From assembly GCA_015059485.1 (NCBI GenBank), contig SVAH01000002.1, forward strand, positions 1 to 64,000: a DNA stretch of 64,000 bases, given 5' to 3'. Shown in pieces: positions 16,077-23,516 of this stretch. Made by a program: the position numbers and the translations under genes. A model generated the notes under the pieces. The model was not told where the DNA came from and did no database searches. It worked only from the letters and a program-made list of their open reading frames with translations. The DNA comes from Bacillota bacterium. GTDB taxonomy: Bacteria; Bacillota_I; Bacilli_A; RF39; UBA660. The stretch's first letter is position 1. Each line of letters opens with the position of its first letter.

Positions 16077-17834
16077 TTAATCATTATACCATTTATTAAT
16101 AATATCAACGTTAGTACTCTTTGGCATTGGATTTGGTATTTCAAATTGTGTTATTAATGGTATCTTAAATGCTGTACCAAATAGAAGTGCTGAACCAGGT
16201 CTTAAAGATTTTACTTTTTCAATAGCATCCATAGTAACATTTGAAGCTATTGAAGAAATTATTTTAATATCTTCTGGATAATACATTCTAAATATGATAA
16301 AGTTAGAACATTGTGATAAAGCTGTCGCTGATAATTCACTTAATCTTTGAGTAATGAGACCTAAAATAAGACCATACTTACGACCTTCTTTAGAAATTCT
16401 ATCAAAGATATTATATCCAATAACATCTATATCTGTATCTCTTTGGATATATCTATGTGCTTCCTCAACAACTACATTAATTGGAAAACTTCCTCTATCT
16501 TCAATTGATGTAACAAATCTATAAAAGATCTTACAGAATATTTTAATGATTGTTTTTCCAAATCTATCATCTACTCCATTAAAGTCTACATCTATTATTT
16601 GAACATTTTCTCCATTTGGAGACATAAATAAATTTCTAATAAAATTATCTCTAGAAACAAATCCATTATAATCAAAGAATTTCTTTTGTTCACCATTTAT
16701 TATTGAATGCAATTGAGTTTTAACTTTATTAAGCTTTTCATAAATACCAGGATTATTTAATCCACCTTCGCTTACTATTGCAAATTCAAGTGCATAGTAC
16801 AAATCATCTAATGAATATTCTGTTGGTGTCACAGTTATTTGCTCTATATTAATATCAGAATATTGTTTTAAATATTCCATAACAAGTTCAACCGCAAGTA
16901 ATTTTCCTTGTGAATCTATATTAAAACATTGTCTCATAGTACGATTATAACCTGGTTGACTAATTGTTGTTTCTAAATTAATGTCTTCAGTATTATATTT
17001 TGACAAAAATGCTAAAGCTTGATCTCTAATTTGTTGTGCTGATTTACCACTTGATAGCATATCAAGTAACCCTTTAGCAATTATATCATTTTTATATTTT
17101 TTACATATTTCATCATTACTTTTAAAGATATAAACATATGCTAATGTTTTTTCAAGAGTTGTTAATAAGTCTGGATCTTTTAAATTCAACAATAATGCCA
17201 AATCATCAGCATCAAGTAAATATGGTGGAATCTTAATAATTTCATCATTTTCTTTTAGGTTAGTTTCTGATGTATAAAATTTCACATTTATTCCTGGATG
17301 TGTATCAATATTTGTTAATGCTGAACGATACTCACCATATGCATCAAATATTATAATATGACTATTAATTGGATTCTTCTTATTATCAGCAAATATATTT
17401 TGAAGAATTCTAGAAACACCACATGATTTTCCTGAACCAGTATTACCAATTACCGCAAAATGATTTGAAAAAAAGTCATTTACATTAACTGATATATTAA
17501 ATCCATCGTATACAGATGATTGTCCAAGTAATAAATTTTGTGGTAATGTTATATTTTGATTACCTATTATTTGTTCAAGTTCATTTTTATATACTAATCT
17601 ACAATTAGCTTTGGATGATGGAAAAATATCTACGCCTGATGCAAATTTATCATTTGCAAAGAAACCTACTAGTGTTATTTGAAATTCTTGTTCATTTACA
17701 AATGTTATTTCTCCAACTAATTTAATTCTATCTTCAAATACTACATGATAACCAATATAGCTAGTTAAAGATTCTTTTTTTAAATTATCTACATGAATAG
17801 TTTTATCTTCTATTTTTAATATTTTTCCGAACAT
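16077..17834 (-). CDS. HerA/DUF87-family ATPase
   Basis: The 585-aa product has an N-terminal HAS-barrel-like beta region (MFGKILKIEDKTIHVDNLKK; VGEITFVNEQEFQITLVG) and a FtsK/HerA ATPase core with Walker A IGNTGSGKSCGVSRIL, Walker B INVVVEEAHRYIQRD and a KYGLILGLITQRLSEL sensor. HerA proteins are hexameric DNA translocases, usually paired with the NurA nuclease; no NurA-like gene is next to it. Stand-alone HerA-like proteins of this type are widespread in Firmicutes, with roles in repair or phage defence. The start ATG has AAGGG 9 nt upstream. Confidence 0.8.
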   Translation of the reverse strand: MFGKILKIEDKTIHVDNLKKESLTSYIGYHVVFEDRIKLVGEITFVNEQEFQITLVGFFANDKFASGVDIFPSSKANCRLVYKNELEQIIGNQNITLPQNLLLGQSSVYDGFNISVNVNDFFSNHFAVIGNTGSGKSCGVSRILQNIFADNKKNPINSHIIIFDAYGEYRSALTNIDTHPGINVKFYTSETNLKENDEIIKIPPYLLDADDLALLLNLKDPDLLTTLEKTLAYVYIFKSNDEICKKYKNDIIAKGLLDMLSSGKSAQQIRDQALAFLSKYNTEDINLETTISQPGYNRTMRQCFNIDSQGKLLAVELVMEYLKQYSDINIEQITVTPTEYSLDDLYYALEFAIVSEGGLNNPGIYEKLNKVKTQLHSIINGEQKKFFDYNGFVSRDNFIRNLFMSPNGENVQIIDVDFNGVDDRFGKTIIKIFCKIFYRFVTSIEDRGSFPINVVVEEAHRYIQRDTDIDVIGYNIFDRISKEGRKYGLILGLITQRLSELSATALSQCSNFIIFRMYYPEDIKIISSIASNVTMDAIEKVKSLRPGSALLFGTAFKIPLITQFEIPNPMPKSTNVDIINKWYND

Positions 17835-17891
17835 ACTAATCAACCCTTTACCTTATTAATATAATAACATAAAAATTAATTATTAACAAAT

Positions 17892-17925
17892 AAAAACTTA
17901 TAGATTGTACACTCTATAAGTTTTT
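17892..17925 (-). terminator. Terminator of the 17914-18695 gene pair
   Basis: AAAAACTTATAGA and TCTATAAGTTTTT form a long hairpin with T run on the minus strand; the stem covers the last codons of the 120-aa gene. Confidence 0.85.
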
Positions 17926-18276
17926 AGAATCAAATCCATGAGTTTTATAAACATCACAGTCTATATAAGCCTTATAATTAATAACATCTTTATTTGATAA
18001 AATCACATAACCATTACACTTTTTATTATCAACCTCTAATTTTTCTATTAATCCAGCACTTTTTAATTCTTCATACTTTATTAATATTTTTTCATTATTA
18101 ACTGGATATTTAAAATCGGTAGCAGTATATTTTTTAGTTATCTCGACTAATTTCTTCTCTAATAATTTGTATTTTTTGGATTTATTTTTATAAATAAAAC
18201 CAATTGAAGTCAATCCACCAATCAACACTATTGCTAAAAAGATCCAAATAACCCATATTTTTTTCATTTTATCCAT
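17914..18276 (-). CDS. Small single-TM protein, paralogue of its upstream neighbour
   Basis: The 120-aa product has an N-terminal membrane helix (IWVIWIFLAIVLIGGLTSIG) and an extracytoplasmic domain with two cysteines in KKCNGYVIL and YIDCDVYKTHGF. The same pattern (GLI-x-K, KxCxGYxV, IxCxxYxTxGY) occurs in the next gene upstream, so the two are paralogues. The Cys pair probably forms a disulfide. Similar short pilin-like or secreted domains occur in gut Firmicutes, but I cannot name the family. Its ATG overlaps the upstream stop (TAATG). Confidence 0.65.
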   Translation of the reverse strand: MDKMKKIWVIWIFLAIVLIGGLTSIGFIYKNKSKKYKLLEKKLVEITKKYTATDFKYPVNNEKILIKYEELKSAGLIEKLEVDNKKCNGYVILSNKDVINYKAYIDCDVYKTHGFDSKNL

Positions 18277-18695
18277 TATTCAATTCTCCAACTTTGATAT
18301 CCAGAAGTAACATAATTTTTACATTTTATAAATGATTCACTAACTAATAAATTGTCTTCGTTTTTCTTTACTACTGAATAACCTTTACATTTATCCCCAG
18401 ATACTTTTAAATCTTCTTTGTCAATTAATCCTTTATCTATTAGTTTACTAGTACTTATTGTTACAACTCCTGTTGTAATATCTCTATTATAAAATCTATT
18501 TATATATTCCATAGAAACATCATCTAACGTTCCTTCTAAATCTTGATAATAAAATGAATCTATTGCTTCTCCTTCAGTATTTGCAAAGCCATTATATAAA
18601 CTAATTATATGAAAAGTAATAATTAATAAAAATAATAATAATATTGAACTACCTATAATATAAGACCTAAATCCCCAACCATTTTTATTTAGCAT
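18276..18695 (-). CDS. Small single-TM protein, paralogue of downstream neighbour
   Basis: The 139-aa product has a membrane helix at about 13-33 (IIGSSILLLFLLIITFHIIS) and an outside domain ending in KLIDKGLIDKEDLKVSGDKC-KGYSVV and SFIKCKNYVTSGYQ. It shares the two-Cys C-terminal pattern of the 120-aa protein encoded next to it. The pair is presumably co-expressed. Function is unknown; a role at the cell surface is inferred from topology. Confidence 0.65.
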   Translation of the reverse strand: MLNKNGWGFRSYIIGSSILLLFLLIITFHIISLYNGFANTEGEAIDSFYYQDLEGTLDDVSMEYINRFYNRDITTGVVTISTSKLIDKGLIDKEDLKVSGDKCKGYSVVKKNEDNLLVSESFIKCKNYVTSGYQSWRIE

Positions 18696-18754
18696 TCAAC
18701 CACGTCCTTTAGATTGCTATTATAATAAATTTATCATGATTTTACAACAATATT

Positions 18755-19036
18755 TTATAATCCTGTACTGTCCTGTCTTTCTCTAATGAATATTGGTCCA
18801 AATTCTTTTGCAGTTATTGAATGTCTATTATATTTATACATTTTATATCCTAAACCAACACATTCATATGTTTCACCATCATCATACTTATGATTAAATT
18901 CTTTAATACAGAACTTTAATGGTTTATCATTTTTAGCATTCATATAATCTGTAAATACTATTACAACCCACGAAATCAAAACAACTGTAAATATAGTATT
19001 AAATATTTTTCTTACAACATCTTTCCAATTTTTCAT
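18755..19036 (-). CDS. Small membrane protein, unknown
   Basis: The 93-aa product (MKNWKDVVRKIFNTIFTVVL) has one N-terminal membrane helix (IFNTIFTVVLISWVVIVF) and an outside domain with two Cys (KFCIKEFNHKYDDG, YECVGLGYKMYKYNR). Similar short proteins are familiar in AT-rich gut Firmicutes but without a known role. ATG 19036 follows AAGGTGAT; it sits behind dus on the same strand. Confidence 0.6.
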   Translation of the reverse strand: MKNWKDVVRKIFNTIFTVVLISWVVIVFTDYMNAKNDKPLKFCIKEFNHKYDDGETYECVGLGYKMYKYNRHSITAKEFGPIFIRERQDSTGL

Positions 19037-19089
19037 TGATATCACCTTCTATAATACATTATATATAATTTTCTTATAAATTTCTATAT

Positions 19090-20070
19090 CTAATAATTAT
19101 TTTCTTGCAAATAATTATCTAAAATACTATATAATTCTTTTTTAGATTTACAACTACATACTTTAACTTTATATTCTTTACTATTTGGCATGCCAGCCAA
19201 GTAATATAAAATGTTAGTTCTCATCTCAAGTAAAGCTACTGTTTCATTTTTATCTTTTTCAAGTAATTCATAGTGTCTCTTTATCATTTTAATTTTTTCT
19301 TCTAATGAAACAATTTCTGGCTCTTTACCATTTTCTAAATATTCTACACATTCTTTTATTAACCAAGGATTACCCAAGCATCCTCTTCCTATCATTACTG
19401 CATCGCAACCTGTTTCATCTAACATTTTTTTTGCAAGATAACAACTTGTGACATCGCCATTTCCAATTACTGGAATAGATACTGATTCTTTTACTTTTTT
19501 TATTATATCCCAATTAGCTAAACCACTATATCCTTGTGCTCTTGTTCTTGGATGAACTGTTATAGCACTAGCACCAGCGCTTTCAATTACTTTAGCTACT
19601 TCTACTGCATTAATGCTTTTATCATCCCAACCGGAACGAATTTTAACTGTTACAGGTACATCTACTGTATTAACTACAGCTCTTACTATTTCAAATATTT
19701 TTTGCGGATTTTTCAAAAGAGCACTACCAGCTTGTGATTTTACTGCAACCTTAGGTACTGGGCACCCCATATTTATATCAATAATATCTGGTTTCATTAT
19801 TTCCATTACTCTTTTTGCAGCTTCAATAAATGATTCTTTATCACTTCCAAATATTTGTTGAGCAATAGGTCTTTCTTCATCACTCATTTTAAGCATATCT
19901 AATGTTTTTTTACTATCGTAAACTATTGCTTTATCTGAAACCATTTCAGCAAATATTAATCCTGCTCCCATTTCTTTTATAATTTTTCTATATGAAGTAT
20001 TAGAAAAACCAGCCATTGGAGCCATAACTATTTTATTTTTTATTTCTATATTTCCAATTTTAAATTCCAT
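19090..20070 (-). CDS. dusB: tRNA-dihydrouridine synthase (DusB-like)
   Basis: The 326-aa flavoprotein has the Dus signature: MAPMAGFSNTSYRKI at the N-terminus, DINMGCPVPKV with the catalytic Cys (NMGCP), VTVKIRSGWDD, ITVHPRTRAQGYSG, VIGNGDVTS and DAVMIGRGCLGNPW for FMN phosphate binding. It reduces uridine in tRNA D-loops with NADPH. DusB versus DusA/C subtype is inferred from Firmicutes usage. ATG 20070 has AGGTGAT upstream. Confidence 0.93.
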   Translation of the reverse strand: MEFKIGNIEIKNKIVMAPMAGFSNTSYRKIIKEMGAGLIFAEMVSDKAIVYDSKKTLDMLKMSDEERPIAQQIFGSDKESFIEAAKRVMEIMKPDIIDINMGCPVPKVAVKSQAGSALLKNPQKIFEIVRAVVNTVDVPVTVKIRSGWDDKSINAVEVAKVIESAGASAITVHPRTRAQGYSGLANWDIIKKVKESVSIPVIGNGDVTSCYLAKKMLDETGCDAVMIGRGCLGNPWLIKECVEYLENGKEPEIVSLEEKIKMIKRHYELLEKDKNETVALLEMRTNILYYLAGMPNSKEYKVKVCSCKSKKELYSILDNYLQENNY

Positions 20071-20128
20071 AGAAATCACCTGTTAATAATATACTAAATA
20101 TCATAGTAAAAAAGCAAGTATTAAAAAA

Positions 20129-20149
20129 ATAGAGATTTATAATCTCTAT
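20129..20149 (-). terminator. Terminator of the coiled-coil surface protein gene
   Basis: ATAGAGATT TAT AATCTCTAT, with a T run on the minus strand, overlaps the gene's last codon. Confidence 0.8.
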
Positions 20150-20748
20150 CTACAAGCTATGTAGGTAATTGTTCCTGATTGATATGCTTGGCCAACATTA
20201 TGAAGAATAACAGAATTTTCAAGCATACGATAATAATCATCTAATACATACCAAGATAATTTTCCATTTGAAGATTCAAAATAATGTGTAGTCGATCTTT
20301 TTTTATCATAAATGAAAGTATAGTTATAAACATCAACTTGTATCGCCAAAAAGGAAGGTATAAACTTATTCTCTATAACACATCCGCTATTAGTCCCACA
20401 TGCACTCGTCAATGTAGCTGTTCCTCTTATGCAATCAGTTGTTGAGATTCCATTTAGCTGCGTTTGCAAGTCACTTATTGTTGCATCTTTTGCTGATACT
20501 TGACCTGTTAGCGTTGTTATCTGATTATTTAGATTACTTATTGCTTGATCTTTACTCGTTATTTGACTATTTAAATTATTTACTGTTGTATTTTGTGTTG
20601 TATATAATGTATCTAGGGCTTTATCTAGTGTTGTTTCTTTATATTCTATATCACTTGCATAATACTTTCTTGCTGCATATACACTTATACTTCCAGTTAG
20701 TATTATTGTTACTATTACTAGTAGTATTCTACTTTTTAATATCTTCAT
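20146..20748 (-). CDS. Surface protein: TM anchor, coiled coil, Cys-rich head
   Basis: The product is about 200 aa. An N-terminal membrane helix (ILLVIVTIILTGSISVYA) is followed by SDIEYKETTLDKALDTLYTT, then about 45 residues of heptad-like coiled coil with near-repeats (NNLNSQITSKDQAISNLNNQ, then TTLTGQVSAKDATISDLQTQ), then a head with four cysteines (TDCIRG, SACGTNSGC, YIACR). The head is anchored and displayed outside. ATG 20748 is chosen because the earlier ATG touches the SD AGAGGA. Its promoter spacer carries ten G, which suggests phase variation; the terminal domain may be variable between strains. Confidence 0.7.
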   Translation of the reverse strand: MKILKSRILLVIVTIILTGSISVYAARKYYASDIEYKETTLDKALDTLYTTQNTTVNNLNSQITSKDQAISNLNNQITTLTGQVSAKDATISDLQTQLNGISTTDCIRGTATLTSACGTNSGCVIENKFIPSFLAIQVDVYNYTFIYDKKRSTTHYFESSNGKLSWYVLDDYYRMLENSVILHNVGQAYQSGTITYIACR

Positions 20749-20771
20749 ATACATTCCTCTATTCTAAGTCT

Positions 20772-20802
20772 ATTTTACCCCCCCCCCAGGTGTACTTGTC
20801 AA
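20772..20802 (-). promoter_or_regulatory. Promoter with G10 tract in the spacer (putative phase switch)
   Basis: Minus-strand -35 TTGACA (20802-20797) is consensus and -10 TAAAAT (20777-20772) is good, but the spacer is 19 bp because it contains ten consecutive G. Two fewer G would restore the optimal 17 bp. Homopolymer length change by replication slippage would tune or switch expression of the surface protein, as known for porA of Neisseria meningitidis. The -35 overlaps almost exactly the opposite-strand -35 of the sRNA promoter. Confidence 0.65.
20778..20787. repeat. Homopolymer C10/G10 tract
   Basis: Ten consecutive C on the plus strand are extraordinary in sequence this AT-rich. The run lies precisely between promoter elements of the surface protein gene. 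Its exact length is also the kind of feature sequencing can miscall. Confidence 0.9.
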
Positions 20803-20824
20803 GTATATTTTTTTGTGTTATTAT
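20796..20824 (+). promoter_or_regulatory. Promoter of small RNA, locus copy 2
   Basis: -35 TTGTCA (20796-20801), 17-bp spacer and -10 TATTAT (20819-20824). It matches the copy-1 promoter in sequence and spacing, and predicts a start at about 20831. Confidence 0.75.
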
Positions 20825-20830
20825 CTATTT

Positions 20831-20917
20831 AAGTGAGGAGCAGATATCCTTCGGGCTAGATGCTTACCACTTTGCGGTTAGCATCTTTATTCAATAAGAA
20901 TAAGATGCTTTTTATTT
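20831..20917 (+). ncRNA. Putative antitoxin-like small RNA, copy 2
   Basis: An ~87-nt RNA is predicted, with GTGAGGAGCAGATATCC near its 5' end (copy 1: GTGAGAAACAGATATCC), a hairpin GATGCTTACC/GGTTAGCATC, and a terminator AGCATCTT (20880-20887) with AAGATGCT (20902-20909) followed by TTTTATTTT. It ends at the stop codon of the convergent 28-aa peptide gene. GGTTAGCATC within it pairs with the peptide mRNA leader (GATGTTTACC) with one mismatch and one wobble. Role as antitoxin is inferred from layout. Confidence 0.6.
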
Positions 20918-21075
20918 TAAATTAAATATAGCAAGTAGCCAATAATCAGTAGTAAAATAAAAATTATTATACTTTGCAAAAATAACCTAGTATCCTTGTT
21001 CATTATAACTACCTCCTTTGATTATTAACCAAAACCCACCTGAATAATTCGCCCAGATAGTTGGAGGTAAACATC
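20876..21075. repeat. Direct repeat pair of locus copy 2
   Basis: GGTTAGCATC (20876-20885) and GGTAAACATC (21066-21075) are the diverged counterparts of the perfect 13-bp repeats of copy 1, in the same places: one in the sRNA, one in the antisense of the peptide leader. Confidence 0.65.
20917..21003 (-). CDS. Small hydrophobic peptide (toxin-like), 28 aa, copy 2
   Basis: A 28-residue ORF (MNKDTRLFLQ, then SIIIFILLLIIGYLLYLI) with a polar, charged start and an uninterrupted membrane-spanning tail. ATG 21003 follows a perfect AAAGGAGG SD at 7-9 nt. The reading frame, the MxKDT start, the SD-sequestering leader, and the sRNA that ends at the stop codon are all shared with the 26-aa peptide at 127-207, while much of the third-position and residue sequence has diverged. 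It resembles type I toxins in size and topology; no match to a named toxin is recognised. Confidence 0.7.
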   Translation of the reverse strand: MNKDTRLFLQSIIIFILLLIIGYLLYLI

Positions 21076-21093
21076 AGAAACTCTGCTTTTCAA
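21004..21093 (-). promoter_or_regulatory. Peptide mRNA leader with SD-sequestering stem, copy 2
   Basis: TACCTCC in the leader (21069-21063) is complementary to GGAGGTA at the SD (21016-21010). Copy 1 pairs CGCC with GGCG at the same place, so one pair has covaried. The sRNA-complementary segment (21075-21066) overlaps the anti-SD arm. Confidence 0.6.
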
Positions 21094-21139
21094 AGTCTCT
21101 ATTATAGAGATTCTTTTTTTATTTTCAATACTTTCGACA
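21094..21139 (-). promoter_or_regulatory. Peptide promoter with palindromic -10 and TGTCGAA box, copy 2
   Basis: -35 TTGAAA (21128-21123), 16-bp spacer, -10 TATAAT (21106-21101). The -10 is the centre of an imperfect palindrome (21094-21112). TGTCGAA at 21139-21133, directly upstream of the -35, matches the Spo0A box core, in the same position as in copy 1. Confidence 0.6.
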
Positions 21140-21175
21140 AATATAGCCAAAACTAGAACTTTTATGACATAAAAA

Positions 21176-21198
21176 AACTTGAAATTATATTTCAAGTT
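21176..21198 (-). terminator. Terminator of pduL
   Basis: AACTTGAAAT TAT ATTTCAAGTT overlaps the end of the gene and is followed by a T run on the minus strand. Confidence 0.8.
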
Positions 21199-21742
21199 CT
21201 ACTTCATCGCCATTATTTAGCATTAAACTATTAGCATCATCAGTATCTATGTGGAATTCTAAAACTCCATTATCAGTTATTTTTATAAATGCTTTAATCT
21301 CTCCACCCTTTGGGCCATCTACTTTTACTCTTACTTCTTGATCATTTTTTACTTTTAATGCATCTGCCATTGCTTGATTCATATGAATATGTCTATTTGC
21401 AATTATACAGCAACTTTTCAAATTATAACTTCCCTCATCTGATGTAACTATTAAATCAACTGCATCTTTTAAGTCTCCACTTTTTCTAACAGGTGGTTTA
21501 ACACCAAGTAATCTTGCATCTTTAGTTGATATTTCTATCTGATTATACTTTCTAAAAGGTCCCACTATTCTAACATTTTCTATTTTTTTGTCTCCCCATT
21601 CAATAGTTAAGGTCTCATTAGCGGCAAATTCTCCTTTTTGACCAATATCTTTTTTTTTGGTAATCTTCTTTGTAAATAGCATATTATATGCTTCTTCAGT
21701 TAAATGTATATGTCTATTGCTTATTGCTACTTTTACCTTCAA
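21185..21742 (-). CDS. pduL: PduL-type phosphate acyltransferase
   Basis: The 185-aa product carries the two PduL halves with ISNRHIHLTEEAYN and ANRHIHMNQAMADAL, whose histidines bind Zn, plus VDGPKGGEIKAF. It interconverts acyl-CoA and acyl-phosphate (propanoyl or acetyl). No microcompartment shell or acetate kinase gene is nearby, so it probably serves as the housekeeping phosphotransacetylase in fermentation. The start is TTG at 21742, with GAGGG 8 nt upstream; the nearby ATG is out of frame. It lies 10 bp behind the gpmI-like gene. Confidence 0.9.
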   Translation of the reverse strand: MKVKVAISNRHIHLTEEAYNMLFTKKITKKKDIGQKGEFAANETLTIEWGDKKIENVRIVGPFRKYNQIEISTKDARLLGVKPPVRKSGDLKDAVDLIVTSDEGSYNLKSCCIIANRHIHMNQAMADALKVKNDQEVRVKVDGPKGGEIKAFIKITDNGVLEFHIDTDDANSLMLNNGDEVELEI

Positions 21743-21752
21743 AATTCATCCC

Positions 21753-23258
21753 TCAATTCTTTATTAAACTTTCAGTTTCTTGCATCTCATTTGGAAGTGC
21801 TATATCCATATATTCAAGTATAGTAGGTGCTACGTTACAAAGACTACCACCATCTTCTAGTTCAATATTTGGATCTGTAACTATAAATGGTACTTTATTT
21901 AATGTGTGTGTTGTTATTATTTCATTACCATTAGTCTTCATTTCTTCTGCATTGCCATGACTTCCTAGTATAAATACTGTATAAAAGTTTTCTTCTGCCT
22001 CTTCTACTAATTTATTTAAACATAAGTCAACTGCCATAACCGCTTTGCATGTTGCATCATAATTACCTGTATGTGCTACTGAATCTGCATTTGCATAGTT
22101 AACTAAAATAAAGTCTACATCTCTTTGCATGCAACCAATTGCTTTTTTAGTTATTTCAACTGCACTCATTTGAGGTTTTTTATCATAACTTTTTACATCT
22201 TGAGATGGAACTTGATATCTTGTACATCCTTCAACTTGCCCAACAAAATCACAATCAAATACAGAAGTTATATAATTAAATTTATCTTCCTCAGCAATCC
22301 TTACCTGTGTTAAACCTAATTTTGATAAATATACTCCAAGAGGATTATTAATTTTATCACTATCTAAAAAATTTATTGCATTTATTCCTTTTCCCATATT
22401 AAAGAAAGTATATACTTTTAAATTTTCAACATCTGTTTTGTTAAATTCATTAAAATTAGGATTAGTCAAAGCTTCTAATATTTGTTTAGATGAATCACTT
22501 CTATAATTCATCCATATAACAACATCATTATCAGTTAATTTATTCAAATTGGCAGTAGCAATTGGAGGTATTATTTCATCATCTATTTCTTTGTCATAGC
22601 ATTTTTTCAATACATCTTCAATGCTTCTGGTTCTAACACCTCTACCATTTACTATTAACTCATAATAATTCTTTGTGAGTTCATAATCAGAACTTCTATC
22701 CATGGCATAGTATCTTCCACATATAGTACCAATAGATGCATCTTTATTATCTTCTATTTTTTCCTCTAATACTTTAACAAGTTTTATAAATTCATAATTT
22801 TTAGTATTCTTTCCATCTGTAATTAAATTAAAATTAATATTGTTTATTCCAAAGTCTCTAAGTATATCATATATTTTTATAAAATGATCCATATGTGAAT
22901 GAACACTACTACTAGAAAATAATCCCATTATATGAACATTTTTTTCAGTTTCTTTTAAGTAACTAATCATATTTAAGAATTCTTCATTTTCTTCAATCTT
23001 TTTATCTAAAAAATCATCTACTAATTCTTTATTTGTTAATAACTTATGCCCTGCCGCAATCGTCATATAATTTAGTTTTCCATCAGGGATTTGTCCTTCA
23101 TTATAGCCAAGTTCTTCACCACATGCATCAAGAGTAGTATGTGGATATTTATCCCATATTTTTAAAATATTAACAGGGTTTGCATCCAATACTGCATTAC
23201 CATGTCTTTCTTCTCTGTATCCAAAACCGTCCATAATAACAGTTATAATTTTTTTCAT
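21753..23258 (-). CDS. Phosphoglycerate mutase-like protein (GpmI family) with altered active site
   Basis: The 501-aa product aligns along its whole length with cofactor-independent phosphoglycerate mutase (IMDGFGYREERHGNAV; SSSVHSHMDHF; ICGRYYAMDRS; QVRIAEEDKFNYIT; NYANADSVAHTG; TTHTLNKVP). But the catalytic GNSEVGH is replaced by PDGKLNY with no gap, so the nucleophile Ser is Gly; TADHGNAD is LGSHGNAE, losing an Asp ligand; DGRD is DGKN; FNFRPDRA is MNYRSDSS. The first metal site (D, H, H) looks intact, the second does not. It may be inactive as a mutase or have a new substrate. ATG 23258 has AAGGA upstream. Confidence 0.8.
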   Translation of the reverse strand: MKKIITVIMDGFGYREERHGNAVLDANPVNILKIWDKYPHTTLDACGEELGYNEGQIPDGKLNYMTIAAGHKLLTNKELVDDFLDKKIEENEEFLNMISYLKETEKNVHIMGLFSSSSVHSHMDHFIKIYDILRDFGINNINFNLITDGKNTKNYEFIKLVKVLEEKIEDNKDASIGTICGRYYAMDRSSDYELTKNYYELIVNGRGVRTRSIEDVLKKCYDKEIDDEIIPPIATANLNKLTDNDVVIWMNYRSDSSKQILEALTNPNFNEFNKTDVENLKVYTFFNMGKGINAINFLDSDKINNPLGVYLSKLGLTQVRIAEEDKFNYITSVFDCDFVGQVEGCTRYQVPSQDVKSYDKKPQMSAVEITKKAIGCMQRDVDFILVNYANADSVAHTGNYDATCKAVMAVDLCLNKLVEEAEENFYTVFILGSHGNAEEMKTNGNEIITTHTLNKVPFIVTDPNIELEDGGSLCNVAPTILEYMDIALPNEMQETESLIKN

Positions 23259-23304
23259 AATATCAAATTCCTTACGTATACAATATATCATAAACTAAAT
23301 AAAA

Positions 23305-23325
23305 AGACAATTTATATCATTGTCT
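23305..23325 (-). terminator. Terminator behind the receiver-domain remnant
   Basis: AGACAAT ... ATTGTCT hairpin with T run on the minus strand. The segment AAGACAATTTATATCAT is repeated at the end of spo0A (about 23564-23580), where it is also part of the terminator. Confidence 0.7.
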
Positions 23326-23338
23326 ATTTATTAATTGG

Positions 23339-23491
23339 CTATTTAAATTCTTTAAATATTTCATCTATTTTGTCATTTTCTTCTTTAGATAGCTTTGAAG
23401 AAACTGAATCATTTTTAAATATCTTATCTAATTTTTCTTTTATTTGTTCTTTTTTAAATGTCTTAGCTATATAATCTATAAATCCTTCATT
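23339..23491 (-). pseudogene. Receiver-domain C-terminal remnant (internally deleted gene)
   Basis: Frame NEGFIDYIAKTFKKEQIKEK LDKIF is the C-terminal end of a response-regulator receiver domain (the conserved K-P is K-T here), followed by a 20-residue acidic tail. There is no in-frame start; the ATG nearest the SD (23490-23488) reads only four codons. A strong promoter and SD (AAGAGGGGGA) precede it, so it looks like a gene that lost its middle. A sister fragment with KPFKK lies at 49839-49960. Confidence 0.65.
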
Positions 23492-23516
23492 GTTTTCCCC
23501 CTCTTATATGTCTATA

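Noticed and set aside
20778-20787. C10 tract as a pure sequencing artefact
   Set aside because: Length may be miscalled, but a run of about ten C exactly between good promoter elements of a surface gene is more likely biological.
20439-20897. A 152-residue plus-strand open frame rich in Leu
   Set aside because: It is the antisense of the coiled-coil repeats of the surface protein; it has no SD and crosses the G/C tract and both promoters.
23488-23490. ATG behind a perfect SD as start of a gene at the receiver remnant
   Set aside because: It reads only four codons before TAG; the receiver frame itself has no start.
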